Part shown: piece by piece, positions 43,682-55,713 of the stretch
Numbering within the stretch: the stretch's first letter is position 1
Layout of the letters: each line of letters opens with the position of its first letter
From: Sweltsa coloradensis
Taxonomy: Eukaryota; Arthropoda; Insecta; Plecoptera; Chloroperlidae
Direction: 5' to 3'
Assembly: GCA_024449915.1 (NCBI GenBank)
Contig: JAMZAV010000097.1
Span: 744,001-808,000, forward strand
Length of the DNA: 64,000 nucleotides
Program-made: the position numbers and the translations under genes
Notes under the pieces: model-generated
What the model was told of the DNA's origin: nothing
Seen by the model: only the letters and a program-made list of their open reading frames with translations
Databases searched by the model: none

Positions 43682-43870
43682 AAAAAAAACACAAACACAC
43701 AAACAATAACCATGGTCAGAAATAAAAACACTTACCAAAAGCGCGTAAATTTTCGGAAGCATCTGCTTCCTTCCTCTGACGCGAGGGAAACTTTTCCCTA
43801 GAAAATTTACGCACTTTTGGTTAGTGTGTTTATTTCTGACGGGGTAATTGTTCGTGTGTTTGTGTTTTTT
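43682..43870. repeat. Inverted repeat, arms about 70 bp
   Basis: The left arm 43682-43754 and right arm 43801-43870 are imperfect complements. AACACAAACACAC, GTCAGAAATAAA and CCAAAAG with GCGTAAATTTT each reappear inverted. A 46-bp spacer separates the arms. Probably a miniature foldback element. If a long AMD1 transcript reads through, it would form an RNA hairpin. Confidence 0.75.
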
Positions 43871-45900
43871 ATATCCTCCCAGTTTAAGAGTCTTTGTTTT
43901 TAATTAATTCATATCTTATAAAGTTATTTTATTTATTTAAAAAAAATGGGTTCACATTCACAATATAAATAGTAAATACAAATAGGTCTAGCCCCTATAT
44001 ATTTTTTTATTTCTATTTTATTTTCCTCGATACATTTATATATTTTATTCATCTCTACTGGACGGCTAGACCCATGATGACATAATAATGTAGATGCGGA
44101 CACAGGAAAACTATAACAACATTGGAAAGTAGAAAGTGACGTTTACTCCCAATGGTATTACATTTGATACTGGCCTTACTTAAACTGCTTTTAAAATATT
44201 TACTCTCCCGAATGAGGGACATGGATTAAGCTGTGGTTGGTCCTATGGTTTATACAGTTGTTACTTTCTTGTGTGGTCCAATCTATTTACCTGATTGCAA
44301 GCCTACCTTTTTTGACACATTGTAACAGTTCAAAAGGTGCCTCTGCTTGGAATCTGTGGCAAACTTATGGATATATACATGCTACACTACACTTTTCTGT
44401 TGGATGAACATTTGGTGCCAGCTTGCAATCGAGTAAATACAGTATTGATACTATCGGGTATGGCATGTTGTAGTTTAAACTGAAATGAGGTAGTGCAGGT
44501 CACAGAATCATGGCCTATGTTACAGTTACAGGTAACAACTGGAGTGAGTTGTTAATGAGTGAGAATAAGCCAATGTATGGAGATGTACCAGTAAGTTTCT
44601 GTAACAGACGTGTCTACAATAGGTAGTAATTACTTTACTGCCCAAGGCTTGCGGAACTTAAGTTGCTCTGGGGCTGTAGCCTTGAAAGTTTGCAGAATGA
44701 AAACTGCACTCTAGGTAGCTTCACCGATAATGGCTGCTCACAGTCCACAGGTAACGAGTTTAAACTGAGAAAAACTAGTCACTTGCCTGGCGACTTATCA
44801 AGCTATCAATCTCGCCAATTAAAAGAGTTTATCATGCAGCACATGAGCTATCTTGATTGTTGTCCCTAGCCTCGGTTGTGATTAATCTTGATTAAATAAT
44901 TTTCACAGGCTGCTCTAGAGAGTATTGTTGTGATTATGATGTACGTACTTATTCCACAGTCGAGCAGCTTCTGCTACACAATGTCGGGCACTGATTCACT
45001 TTTTGTTAATTACAGTAGTACCGGACTGGAACAGCAAATTATTGTCGGTTTCTTTAGTGACTTTTTGTGTTGCTTGTGCTTTTTTGTTTTGAATTATTCC
45101 AGTTTAAAAGAGTTCCGTCAAGTCAAGTTGAAATGAAAGGCACTGTTGCAGGAATTTACTACAGTTCACCGCCTACGTTACGTATTCCTATGAATCAAGT
45201 CGCACATGATCAGCAATCCAGCATCTGAATAGCTTGAATTGTGAGATTGAGCACATGTTGTACCTAGCTTATTTGTACTTTTAAGTTTTAACATGTCTGG
45301 TACACAATTTTTTATGTTTACCATTTGTTATTGTTAAGGTACTTATTTAGGTGTACTTATTCTTATATTTATTAATGAATGCTTATTTTTTTTAATCATT
45401 TGAGACAACAATTTGAAATGCTGGTTCATGCATATTGATATTACTTACAGCCACATAACCTGGTACAATCTTGTCATAAAAAGCAACGCAAATGCACTTT
45501 TTAAACGTTTCAGTAGCCAATAGAGTGTGGTTAAAGACGCAGCGCTTTGGCCGCTAGTTCGCCATAACATACAAAAAAACATCGTATTGTAATAAAGAAC
45601 AGCAAACAATGAAGCCTTTTACGATGCTACGATTTGTTGTTTTTCATTAATATACTAGACGACAAGTTAATTTTTGGTGGTACAGCGTGGTAGCTAGACG
45701 GCCATTTGCGTCAGGTCTCTTTGAGTGCTCAATACAAGCAACACTCATTGGTTCATTGCTTTCACATAAGATTGATTTGTATTGTTGATTGGAACTTGTC
45801 TACTGTTTTCAAGGCAAGGTGATTGCTTTGCTGGCATTCAGGGGCCCATTGAATGTACTAATAAAGTTTTAAATGTGAATAGGTCAGTGGACAAGAATTT
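43871..45900. other. Downstream of AMD1, nothing identified
   Basis: AT-rich sequence without a supported exon. Open frames at 44663-44869 and 44930-45136 have no recognisable domain and were not accepted. Confidence 0.4.
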
Positions 45901-45902
45901 AC

Positions 45903-46320
45903 TAGGGGTGGACGAACGTTCGTTTTCGGTTCGAAATTCGAAACTTTTTTAGAAGTTCGGCTCGAGTTGGAAATTTTAAGTTTTGAGTTCGTTGATTATT
46001 AAAATGTCAAACTACCCAAACTTTCACTTGAAATGACTTTTTACTTTTTAGAGTATCTTGCATATATTATGCTTATGTTAAAATCAATTCCAACGCCAAA
46101 ATGGATTAGCGTATTATGTTAATACAAAATTTCATTTACAATTCAATCTTTAAAGTAAGTAACAGTTCTCCATTCACACCGATTTGTGAGCCACAGGCCA
46201 CTTGTTTTCATTTTCAAATAAATTTGCAAGAGTTCGGTTTGAGTTTGAAGTTCAAAACATTCTTGGTTTACAAGTTCGAGTTCGGTTCGAAACTCAGAAT
46301 TCAACGTTTGTCCATCCCTA
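45903..46320. mobile_element. hAT-like miniature element, GGTTCGAA-rich
   Basis: The ends TAGGGGTGGACGAACGTT and AACGTTTGTCCATCCCTA are inverted repeats with an exact 8-bp duplication, GAATTTAC (45895-45902 and 46321-46328). Copies of TTCGGTTCGAAA lie near both ends. The frame at 46116-46346 spans its right end and is not a gene. Confidence 0.9.
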
Positions 46321-46329
46321 GAATTTACA

Positions 46330-49020
46330 TTGCATTTATGAATTGATTAAACACTAGGATGTGGCTTTTAATCCTTATTAATTTTTATATAGTACTATAT
46401 GGATTGGGGATTTAGTAAAAAATGTGGTCAAAGGTACTTCTTTCTATATATTACTCAATAAATTATTGTTTTAAAATTCCGGTAAATATATACCTAGCAT
46501 GCAGTGGATTGCTTATATCCATTTATTTATTTTGCAAGTTGATCTGTATACTATCTGTTACATTTTTATAAACCTGTTAGTTATTGTGTTTGTTGTTTGT
46601 ATGCCAGTGAGTTGGTGTTCTCAGTCAATCAATTAGGTAGTCACCGCCTTTCTTAGTGGCGCAAGAAGTGTCATTGCATTGAAAGGTGGTGTTCTCTCTT
46701 ATTGGCCTATAGTTGTGCTAACCAAGGTGTTGGCTATAAATTGTCCTAAATATATTATATATTATACTAGTACCATATATCAATATTGAATATGGACTTC
46801 TAATGTTTTAACTAGGTGCGTATTGCTATCTATTTTACATGTGGTTATTAGAGGGTATTAAATTAAGCAAGAGAAGAAAATAAAAATGTCTAACATATAT
46901 TACTTTAGTATTTGTTATAGTAAACCTGTTACCTGTTCCAATGTGGCCTATATGGTATTCCATTAGTCCTCTTTTAGTTCTCAAATTCATAAATCGGGAT
47001 AAACTCCCATATGTGTGATTGCAATCCAGAAATTAACCAGATCAATCTCGGTCGGGTATCGAACCCGGGTCTCCTTATTGCTGGTCGGACCCTGCTGAGA
47101 TGGATTTGGTAACTTCTGAATTGATTTCCATATAAACCACTAGTCCTTCATGGTATAAAAACTGTTGGCTTCTGTGATAGCAAACAAACTGTGCGTTACT
47201 GTTTATTTTCCATATGATTTTGGCTTTAGGGGAGCTTTTCTGGAAGTTGCCATGTGAATTGTGTTCAAACCCTGTCAGATGTGACCATTCTGTCACCCTG
47301 CACACTTCCATGGAGCGAAGCGGGCATTCCACTGAAAAGTAAAAAGAATGAAAGAAAGATCACCTCTCGGTCTTGCTGCTTAAATTCTTTTGTCAGGGCC
47401 ATTTCTCCGGTTTTTATCACTATGACGATGCCTATACCATCTATAAACTTTGTTTCTGAAAGCAAGGAAGGATTTCAATAGGAAGACAGCAATGCTAATG
47501 ATATGATTGATTGATATTGTCTTAAGAATAGCACACATATGGAATAGGTTCAGTGGTCAAATGGGGGGGGGGGGGTATAGATGATGGATGGCATCCCTCA
47601 AAAGAAAGTAATGAATGCAATTAAATGTGACCACCACTTTCAGTAGTATAACTTTATTTGTATTTAAATTTTTAAACCAAGTTCTGCCTTTTTCGTAACT
47701 GGCGGAATAGCAATTAAAGTTAATTGACACTGTATATCTTGTACATCAACGCGACATGGATCCTCCTGCCTCTCGACTTGCTCAAGTTTGTACTTGATGG
47801 CAAGACAATCAACCAATCACCTTTGCTTTCCTCTTATTGAACACATTCCCACTAGTTGGCAAGACTTTTTAATTGATTGGATATTGCTTAACGTCTCATA
47901 TTTATGGGACGTTAAGTTTAATTTTACTCTTCGACTCTTAGGTGTGATTGCAACGTGAAAAAGTTGCATGTTATCTGTAATAAATATAATTACTCTTTTA
48001 CTTAACTTTTTCTCCTGTACTGCCTAACTTCCCAGTGTGTCCCCCGCCACCCAGACGTAGTGAACCTCCCCTCTAGCGGTGACCACCTGAGAGGGCATGA
48101 CACTTGATGTAGGATCGGCTCATGGGCCACTACTCACTGTATTGATGTCCTCTCAATAAATGGACTGCTGGGAATCTCTGCGATTGTTGTTCCTTATTCC
48201 TGCAATCCTACGAGTGTAACACCCACTTAAGTAAGTGGCTTTATTTTATTGTCATACATAACATTGGTGTCCATATTTCAAAAGTGAGTATACAACTCAA
48301 CTTCGTTTGGACATCTGTTTTTGTCAGTTTGTTATCAAATTTGAATATATCTATTATCTTGCTTGAAATCCAATGTTCCATCTAGTGATCAAAGTTTAAA
48401 ATATTTCAATTGAAATAATTTGAAATGTTTCAAGCCATTTCGGTTAAATATTTCAAAGTTATTATTTAAATATTGATGTGGTTGCACTTGAAATTAACAT
48501 TACAAGCTCCCGGTATGCTCCAGAATTTCAAGTCTTCTCAATTTTCGGACACTCAAATGGTTGAATTTGCCATGTATAAGTATTTTGTTAATGCAATACT
48601 GTGTTTTTTTTTTAGTTTAGACATACTGTGAAAGTAGGCTAACCTTAAATTAGTCTGTGTTATAATTATGTCATGGTTCGATTAACTATGACCACTAAGG
48701 TACAAATTGCAACTTTTTTGATCATTGAAAATATTTCGTGAATTATTTCAAGATAAATAATTTTATGTAATTTTTAAACAATGGTTCCATCCATTTACCA
48801 TGTTGTGTACTAATCAATTAATTTTAGAAACGGTTTGGACATTGAGAGTAGAGCAAACGATCTTATTATTGTTTATTGGTCGAGTGAAGCGCAGAAATCA
48901 CTGTGGCCACACACACACAATATGCATCCAAACGAAGTGTATTATAGTATTTTTGACATGCATGGTAGAAAATCGCATGTGTTTTATTTTTTTCCTAAAC
49001 ATATTTTGTTTGCGGCCTCG
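46330..49020. other. Intergenic, mostly unassigned
   Basis: No gene seen. A tRNA-like B-box remnant on the minus strand at about 47050-47080 (the + strand reads GGTATCGAACCCGGGTCTCC) and an inverted copy of the retroposon tail ATGAGACGTTAAGCAATATC at about 47872-47905 are present. A G run near 47563 is of doubtful length. Confidence 0.45.
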
Positions 49021-49027
49021 ACAGAAA

Positions 49028-49150
49028 ACTTGTTCATTATCCGGACCACCTAAGTTAGTGAGGTTAGGGGGGTACATTATTATTATTATTGTTATAATCA
49101 TCCTACCCCCCCCCCCCATAACCTCCCTAACCTCCGGATAATGAACAAGT
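49028..49150. mobile_element. Small hairpin element
   Basis: ACTTGTTCATTATCCGGA at 49028-49045 is the exact reverse complement of 49133-49150. The inner arms (GGTTAGGGGGG and CCCCCCATAACC) continue the pairing around an ATT-repeat loop. About 123 bp, lying 170 bp upstream of the predicted second gene. No clear target duplication. Confidence 0.75.
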
Positions 49151-49261
49151 ACCCATTCAATTTTATCTGTGATTCAAACATTTCCCGCTCATGTTGCCAA
49201 CAATCGATCGCAGCGCTCCGGTAGTCGATTTGTGAAACCACGTTTACAAACTCGCACATCT

Positions 49262-49276
49262 ACGCCCAGAGGGCAG
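49262..49276. promoter_or_regulatory. CTCF-like motif near second gene start
   Basis: CGCCCAGAGGGCAG resembles the CTCF core consensus with about two differences and lies 45 bp upstream of the predicted ATG. It is a weak single-motif call. Confidence 0.2.
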
Positions 49277-49317
49277 TGCCGTACTCTGCTTGAGTTCCCT
49301 GTGAAAGTGCGAGCAAC

Positions 49318-49945
49318 ATGGCCACTGTGCTAAGGCCAGGTGAGATCATTGTGTTTTGATTAAATCTAGTTTTTGAGCCATGTAGTTTAGGAGATGGAGG
49401 CTGGCCTCCTCGAAGCATGGATGAATTGGGGCTGCATCCATTCATACGCGTTAAAAGAAAGAATCTCCGTTTAGTGCAAGAAAATGCGGAAAAAATCTAC
49501 GATCTGTTCTCGGTCCGTGTGTGTGAAAAAACAGTGGCAAAACAGAATGTGTCAAAATCTGGTTTCGTCTTGTTGAGCGTTGATCACGACGCCAATGAAG
49601 AAAACTCATCGTCAATTAATGATGTCATCGCTCAGCTTCAGGTAAAGATCCTGTGTTCTATCTCGTCACCTTCACAGGTAGCTTGTGTGTGGGCCTTCCC
49701 AGGTCTGCCAAACATCCCATCAGAACGGATCCAGCTGCAGGTAGATAACACTGGCTCAACATAGGGCGAGCGAGCACTTTATAAACCTGTCTGGCTCTGT
49801 TTATCTTTTTATCAACGAATACTTTACTCATGATCTTTAACAATAGGCTAAAGATGCATCGCTACAAGTGCGAGACCGTGACATTGTTGAGTTCACATTT
49901 GAAAGTGTTCCCCTTCTATTTGGGCTTTGCGTCCGGCATATTTAG
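49318..49945 (+). CDS. Predicted small gene, function unknown (3 exons)
   Basis: The exons proposed are 49318-49339, 49391-49641 and 49847-49945, joining in frame to 123 residues ending TAG. The start has a strong context (A at -3, G at +4). The exon 2 donor CTTCAG|GTAAAG and the acceptor TTTAACAATAG at 49846 are good. The first intron would be only 51 bp and contains an in-frame TGA, so it must be removed if 49318 is the true start. Otherwise translation could begin at the ATG at 49417. The product starts MATVLRPGDGGWPPRSMDEL, has a charged helical stretch (RVKRKNLRLVQENAEKIYDL) and a Gln/Asp-rich segment (IAQLQAKDASLQVRDRDI). I do not recognise the family. The last exon might continue through another donor (TTTAG|GTCAAG). 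Confidence 0.42.
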
Positions 49946-50820
49946 GTCAAGTGGTTAAAGATCCGGGGGCCCAGTGATCTATACTAAGTTGCAACTTTTA
50001 AAGGAACCAAACCGGACGTAATGGTTGAAGATTGGAGGGGGCATATTTGAGCGCGGGCAGTTTGAAATATAGCCCCAGTTTGCCATATATTGCTCGGACC
50101 TCTACCAGATGAGTGTGTAAAGATGTGTTTGTGTTTGAAAAGAAGACCACTGCAATATATGGCTACATTCATACACCTACTATTCAGGTCAGAAACGATT
50201 AAAATTGGGGTGGTAAGAGGGTCGTTACGAGGGTGCGAGGGTGCTGGGATTGGTTCCCTCTCCCCCGCTACCCCCCAGGGCCCACAGTTGACCACGTGCT
50301 TCACGGATTTTTGCCATGTGCTCGCTCTTTTCAAATGAACCGGGCAGATAAACCCCACCCACACAGTAAAGTGATTTCCCGGTTTGGTTCATTCTAAAGG
50401 TGGACGGCAAGTATAGTTTTCTTCTCTCTCGACGAGCGAACCGAGCCGAGTTGACACCCGCTCAGTAATAATCCGGTTCGGTACGTCGGGTGCACCTTCA
50501 TTACCTAGGTCAATCTGGCCACACCCCTCGAGGCTCCGGGTTCGACTACCGGTCACGGCACGGAGGCTAGAAGGAATTACAGATGTGAAGTGATGCTGAA
50601 ACTGTTTTTGTTTTCATTTAATAATTCCGGAAGTTACATGCCTACTTGGTAGACCTAATACTTGAGTTGTTCATTGTTCTCAATCTTATCATCTTGTCGA
50701 CAGTTTGCAGGGTTGTCCCTCTCGTAGTTCTGATTTTTGTCAAACTGTCACACAGTTGCGCGTTCGGTCAGTTGTAGGCCTACTTGTTGACCAGTTTGGG
50801 TCTAACAACGTCTCCGTCTG
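49946..50820. other. Unassigned region
   Basis: Open frames on both strands at 49984-50410 overlap each other and share no recognisable domain. A tRNA-like fragment (CCGGGTTCGACTACCGG at about 50537) is probably a SINE remnant. Confidence 0.35.
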
Positions 50821-50821
50821 G

Positions 50822-51075
50822 TCCCGGGGTAGAATTTGACCCAGAGCATGACTGCTAATTGTAAAAGGCGAGGAAAGAGGAAAAGTCCACCTCGCTAATT
50901 AGTAATTAGTAATACTCTCCGAAACTAGAGGCGAACTCTGCCAGTCGTCGTCGTCGGGGACCTCTCCCCCTTCCCTTGACGACCTCCCCGACGACGACGA
51001 CGACGACGACTATGACAAGACAACACGATACGATAACAACCACGACGTAAGAACCGAACCCCCGTTTCCTCCCCA
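50822..51075 (+). repeat. GACGACG-hairpin interspersed repeat, copy 2
   Basis: It shares with copy 3 the lead GTAGAATTTGACCCAGAGCA and TCGTAAAAGGCGAGGAAAG (with TTG for TCG), and with both other copies GCGAACTCTGCCAG, the GTCGTCGGGGA/TCCCCGACGAC stem and the GAC-rich run. Ends near CCCGTTTCCTCCCC. Confidence 0.6.
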
Positions 51076-51439
51076 AACGAAAACACTTTTAAAGTTAGGC
51101 CTACCAGTACAATACAATTATTAACATTATTGACAGTGAATATTTTTTAATTCTTAGGGGCCTACATTGTTAGAGATATTGAAACTTGAAAGTTCCCTGA
51201 AAATGTTATAGGGTACCGATTTGTCCATGTTGATAAAATATAAACCCAGTTCAAATAAGAGGCAAATAATCTAGAAACACTTTCAAACTAGTGTTGGTAG
51301 CCCCCCCCCCCCTCCCCCCGCCCCACGCCAGAAAAACTGAAATAGGCCTATAATATTAAGGGTGTAACATTTCTTGTATTGTGAATGATGTTTGGAAGTG
51401 CGTTGTGAACGTAGCGAATCCCTACTGGAAAAAAATATA

Positions 51440-52530
51440 GAAACATATTGGCTCTATAGGTATATGTATTTATAGGTATGTATATGATTCTATATGTGTT
51501 TTCCCTATAGGTCTTTAAATATACCTATAGGAATCTATAGGTGTTCTATAGGTTTTTAAATATACCTATAGGAATCTATAGGGGGTGCTATAGGTGTTTC
51601 ATATAGTGTATTGTCACTTTTCATATAGAATCCTATACCTTGTATGAACATATATTATTCTATAGGTCACAACGAAAAAGTGAAAGCCATATGTATGTAT
51701 AGGATTCTGGAAGGTTATATATTGAGAAAGCTATAGGTAACAATAGGTATCTATGCACATATACATGTATAAGTGTTTATAGGACATTATAGGACCCTAT
51801 AGTTATCGATAGGGTTGTACTCGTTTGTATATTAATTTATATGTGTATGTCTATATAATATTATGTAGGTACGTATAGAAGGGATAAACAGGTTTCTATA
51901 CATTTTTATATGCGGTTATATGTATGTGTCAATACACAATTCTATAGGTAAGTATACGTTTTTATATTAATTTATATGTATGTCTTTATAATATTATGTA
52001 GGTACCTATAGAAGGGTCCTACAGGTTTATATACATTTTTATGGGTTTTCAGGCTATAGGTTTCATATAGTGTATTTGTCACTTTTCATATAGAATCCTA
52101 TACTTGTATGAATATATATATTATTCTATAGTATCTATAGGCCACAATGAAATGAGAAAGCCATATATGTACCTATAGGATTATATACGGTTGTATATGC
52201 GAAAAGCTATATGTATCAAAAGGTATCTATGCACACATACATGTATAAGTGTTTATACGACATTACAGGACCCTGTTATCGATAGGGTTTTACTCGTTTG
52301 TATATTAATTTATATGTGTATGTCTATATAATATTATGTAGGTACGTATAGAAGGGATAAACAGGTTTCTATACATTTTTATATGCGGTTATATGTATAT
52401 GTTATTATAATATTCTTAAGGTGCCTATAGTAAGAGGCCCTACATATTTCTATACGTTTTTATATGCTCTTATATGTATATGTTATTATAATATTCTTTA
52501 GGTACCTATAGGTACAAGCCCTACAGGTGA
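51440..52530. repeat. TATAGG-rich array with a 473-bp direct duplication
   Basis: Dense CTATAGG and TATATG motifs. A block from about 51590 (TTTCATATAGTGTATT) to about 51930 recurs from about 52062 to 52400. Shared landmarks include CACTTTTCATATAGAATCCT, TACATGTATAAGTGTTTATA and TAGAAGGGATAAACAGG. No coding potential. Confidence 0.8.
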
Positions 52531-52552
52531 AAAAAGTTAAATAAATCAGGAG

Positions 52553-52990
52553 TGAATCAGGATGCTCACTTTTGGCCTGTAGAATGAATCTGTAACAGTT
52601 TTATTTGAGATTAGTCACAATGGTTTACTCTCCTCAAGGCATGTTGATTTGCATTCAATCTGAAATAAATAATCGTATTATTAATTTAGGATGTTCACTC
52701 TTACTAAGGCCTGTAGAATGAATCTGGAACAGTTTTGATTAAGATTAGTCACAAATCACAATTAATGGTAATACTAGTAGTTGTTTGCTCTCCTCATGCG
52801 TGGTGTTAATTTAAATTCAATCTGAAATAAACAATTGTACTAATGATCAGTATGTTCACTCTTCCTTAGGCCTGTAGAATGAATCTGAAAGTGAAAGTGA
52901 ATTAGATTATTCATAATCCGATCATAGTGTACCGGATTTACTTTCCTCAAGGCGTGTTTTCATCTAAAACAACCAAGGGACTTTTTTGCA
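52553..52990. repeat. Three diverged tandem units, about 130-160 bp
   Basis: Units begin near 52560, 52690 and 52850, with GTTCACT or GCTCACT, then GGCCTGTAGAATGAATCTG, then GTTTACT or TTTGCTCTCCTC and CAATCTGAAATAAA. The third is the most diverged. Confidence 0.75.
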
Positions 52991-52999
52991 ATCCTGTAA

Positions 53000-53689
53000 C
53001 AATGTTCTGCTTGTTGTCAATAAACCTGAAAACAGAATAATGAGTTCAATTAGCGACAATCACGGGAAATGTGGATCGCCCTTTCGATCATGCGATTATT
53101 TTACGAATCTTGAAATATTGTTTTGCATGGTGTAGTACAACGTACAAGCCCTGCCTGCCTGCCCTAGCCCTGTTTGCGTTGAAAGCCAGTTTGTTACTGA
53201 GCCACTCCCGCCTCGCCCATGCACGCATCTCTCGAGTCGCACCTGCACGGCACCGCTTCGGAATGCGTCTCCCCCGCCCCTGCTAGTCCTCACCCTACCG
53301 CCTAGCCATCAGCCAACCTTTTGTATTCGGGCTGGGTAGCCTTGAGCGGTAATTTATTCAACGGTTTAGATATTTTCAAATAACCCTTCACAAAGCAGAT
53401 TTTCCGTAAGTTCAGTAATCTGTGTGTGTGTTAGGGGGGGGGTGGGGGGGGGGGGGGGAATACAAATTTCTTCCCCCTCGTTGCACCTCTCCCGACAGAT
53501 GTGGAAATAAATAAATTACGTCCGTGACACCTGCTAGTATTTATTCATTAAAACTGGTCTAGACAAACAAATGGCTACTTTAATTAATGGAAGTTTTGGG
53601 GGAATTTCCAAATCTATGCGCTTTATTATGTCAAAATTTTGGATACAAACAAGGAAATATTATGTCTCCTAAAAATATATTATTTCGTT
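53000..53689. other. Unassigned interior of composite
   Basis: A C-rich stretch at 53140-53300 gives overlapping frames on both strands with no family resemblance. A G run at about 53436-53458 is probably of uncertain length. Confidence 0.35.
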
Positions 53690-54675
53690 AAAAAAAAAAT
53701 TGTATTTAGAGTCTACCCAGTACCAATCAGTCATATAACTGATTTTCAGTGGGGGACAGTAAACCAAAGCATTGAATAACCAGTAAAGGGATTGGATACA
53801 CAAAGACCAAAGCATCCAACCAACCCTGTAAGCCCGACGAAAATCGACGAGTGAGCGATAACCAAACCAAAGATCGAATTTTTTGGATGAGCGTAGCGAG
53901 CGAAGCGAGGATTCCATTTAACTACACTGCAGAAAAATACGGAATTTTTTTTTTTCTGTATTTTTGTGGTTTGTTAAAAAACGATTCGACCTAAACCAAT
54001 ACTCCAATTGCGATGAAATTTTGAGGAGGCCTTCTAAATCTCTGAACTTAGAACTGCCACGTTTTATGAAATCGAAATTTTACGATTTTTTTCGATTTAA
54101 AAAATATTTCTTCGGCTTATAACACCTACATGCTTTACCCGATTGTAATGATTTTGCACAGAACCTTATTTCATGAATTTATATATTCGTGCGAAATTTA
54201 AGCGTAATCGAAAAATTATTTCTCAAGAAAATCGCAATTTTACGATTTTTTAATATTTTTAAATTTCTTCGACTTATAAAAACTTGGGCCTACATGCTTT
54301 ATCCGATTCAAATATTTTTTAAACAGAACCTTTATTTTATGAATTTATATATTTCGTGTGAAATTTGAGCGTAATCGAAAAAATTATTTCTTTATGAAAA
54401 TCGCAATTTTACGATTTTTTTATATTTTTTTAAAACTCTTCGACTTAAAACACCTACTACATGTTTTAATCCGATTGTAATGATTTTTCACAGAACGTTA
54501 ATTTTATGAATTAAATAATAGTGTGGAAATTTGAGCGAAATCAAAATTATTTCTCATGAAAATCGCAATTTTAAGCTTTTTTCGTTTAAAAAAAAAAAAT
54601 TACCTCATCCAACACGCGCCTGAAAAAGCCGCTTGCGAAGCTTCCTAGTAATATGAAATAAAGTAATCAGTGGTA
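53690..54675 (-). repeat. tRNA-headed SINE (family S), copy 4, split and truncated
   Basis: Minus-strand SINE 3' part at 53690-53883 (GTATTTAGAGTCTACCC, CATATAACTGATTTTCAGTG, GAGTGAGCGATAACCA), resuming at 54649-54675 with AATATGAAATAAAGTAATCA. The tRNA-like head is absent. The gap is filled by a rolling-circle-like element. Confidence 0.8.
53884..54648 (+). mobile_element. Rolling-circle-like element nested in SINE
   Basis: It starts TGGATGAGCGTAGCGAGCG, then AAGCGAGGATTCCATTTAAC, has several diverged internal repeats around AAATCGCAATTTTACGA, and ends TTGCGAAGCTTCCTAG|T. By comparison with intact SINE copies the target lay at a T/A step inside ATATTTTTAATAGG. Confidence 0.7.
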
Positions 54676-54720
54676 TACCACATAACAAAAAAAATCAGAC
54701 AACCTTACACAAATAAAAGC

Positions 54721-54985
54721 AATGAGATCTAACAGAAATGCCAAGCTTATTTGGCCTACCCTTCTACATTTTCGCAATCTTAATACGTAAATTCACTTTG
54801 TCCTGGGGCATCCTTGCAAAAGCGTACAAAAATTTTATTTCCAACTATTTTTTAAAGTGGAAAAGTTTGTGCAAAATTTTATTTTGACACAGCTTTGCAA
54901 GGATGCACAGGGCAAAGTGAATTTATGTATTAATATTGCGAAAATGTAGGAGGGTACATAAGCTTGGCATTTCTTTTACATCTCT
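54721..54985. repeat. Inverted repeat, arms about 95 bp
   Basis: The left arm 54721-54823 and right arm 54891-54985 are complementary with few mismatches. Examples: GAAATGCCAAGCTTAT against ATAAGCTTGGCATTTC; and CTACATTTTCGCAAT against ATTGCGAAAATGTAG. A spacer of about 67 bp separates them. Probably a miniature foldback element. Confidence 0.8.
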
Positions 54986-55021
54986 TTACTTTTTCAAGTT
55001 CCATTACATAATTATTTGGTA

Positions 55022-55613
55022 CTAGGCACTTCGCAAAAGCTTTTTCAGGCGCGTTGTTGGATGAGCGTAATTGGGGGCATTTAGATGCCAATTGATATGC
55101 AGATTTTCTGTTGTTTGGTGAAAAAAATCATTACTAAGTCGAAGAAATTTTTTAAAAAACGAAAAAATCGTAATTTAAAGAAAGAAAAAATCGTAAAATT
55201 GGGCGATTTTCATGAGAAATAATATTTCAATTGCGCTTAATTTCACACGAAGATATTAATTCATAAAATTAAGGTTCTGTGAAAAAATCATTATAATGGG
55301 AATAAAGCATTTAGGTGGTTATAAGTAGAAGAAATCTTTTTAAAACCCGAAACAAATCGTAAAATTGCGATTTTCAAGAGAATTAATTTTCGATTGCGCT
55401 AAAAAAAACGTAGCAGATCTATTTCAGAGATTTCGAAGGCCTCCAGAAAATTTTATCGCACTTGGAGTATCGGTTTAGCCGGAATCATGTTAACAAACAC
55501 ACAAAAATACAAACAGGAAAAAAAAAACTAAAAAGAAAGAAAAAAAACATTTCGGATTTTTTTCTCCAGTGTAGTAGAATGGAATCTTCGCTTCGCTCGC
55601 TACGCTTATCCAA
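55022..55613 (-). mobile_element. Rolling-circle-like element
   Basis: The minus orientation of the 53884 family: the + strand reads CTAGGCACTTCGCAAAAGC at the left and GCTTCGCTCGCTACGCTTATCC at the right end, with AAATCGTAAAATTGCGATTTTC blocks inside. Forms an inverted pair with 53884-54648. Confidence 0.65.
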
Positions 55614-55713
55614 AATAAAATAATTTATCAAGTCGATTAAATTTGATATGGTATTACCAATTAACAATAAAATTTTAAAAATATCTAGTGGTCCAAAGAC
55701 TTGTTTTTGTAAA

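Noticed and set aside
44663..45136. Two plus-strand frames as downstream exons
   Set aside because: No recognisable domain, and they are not needed to complete AMD1.
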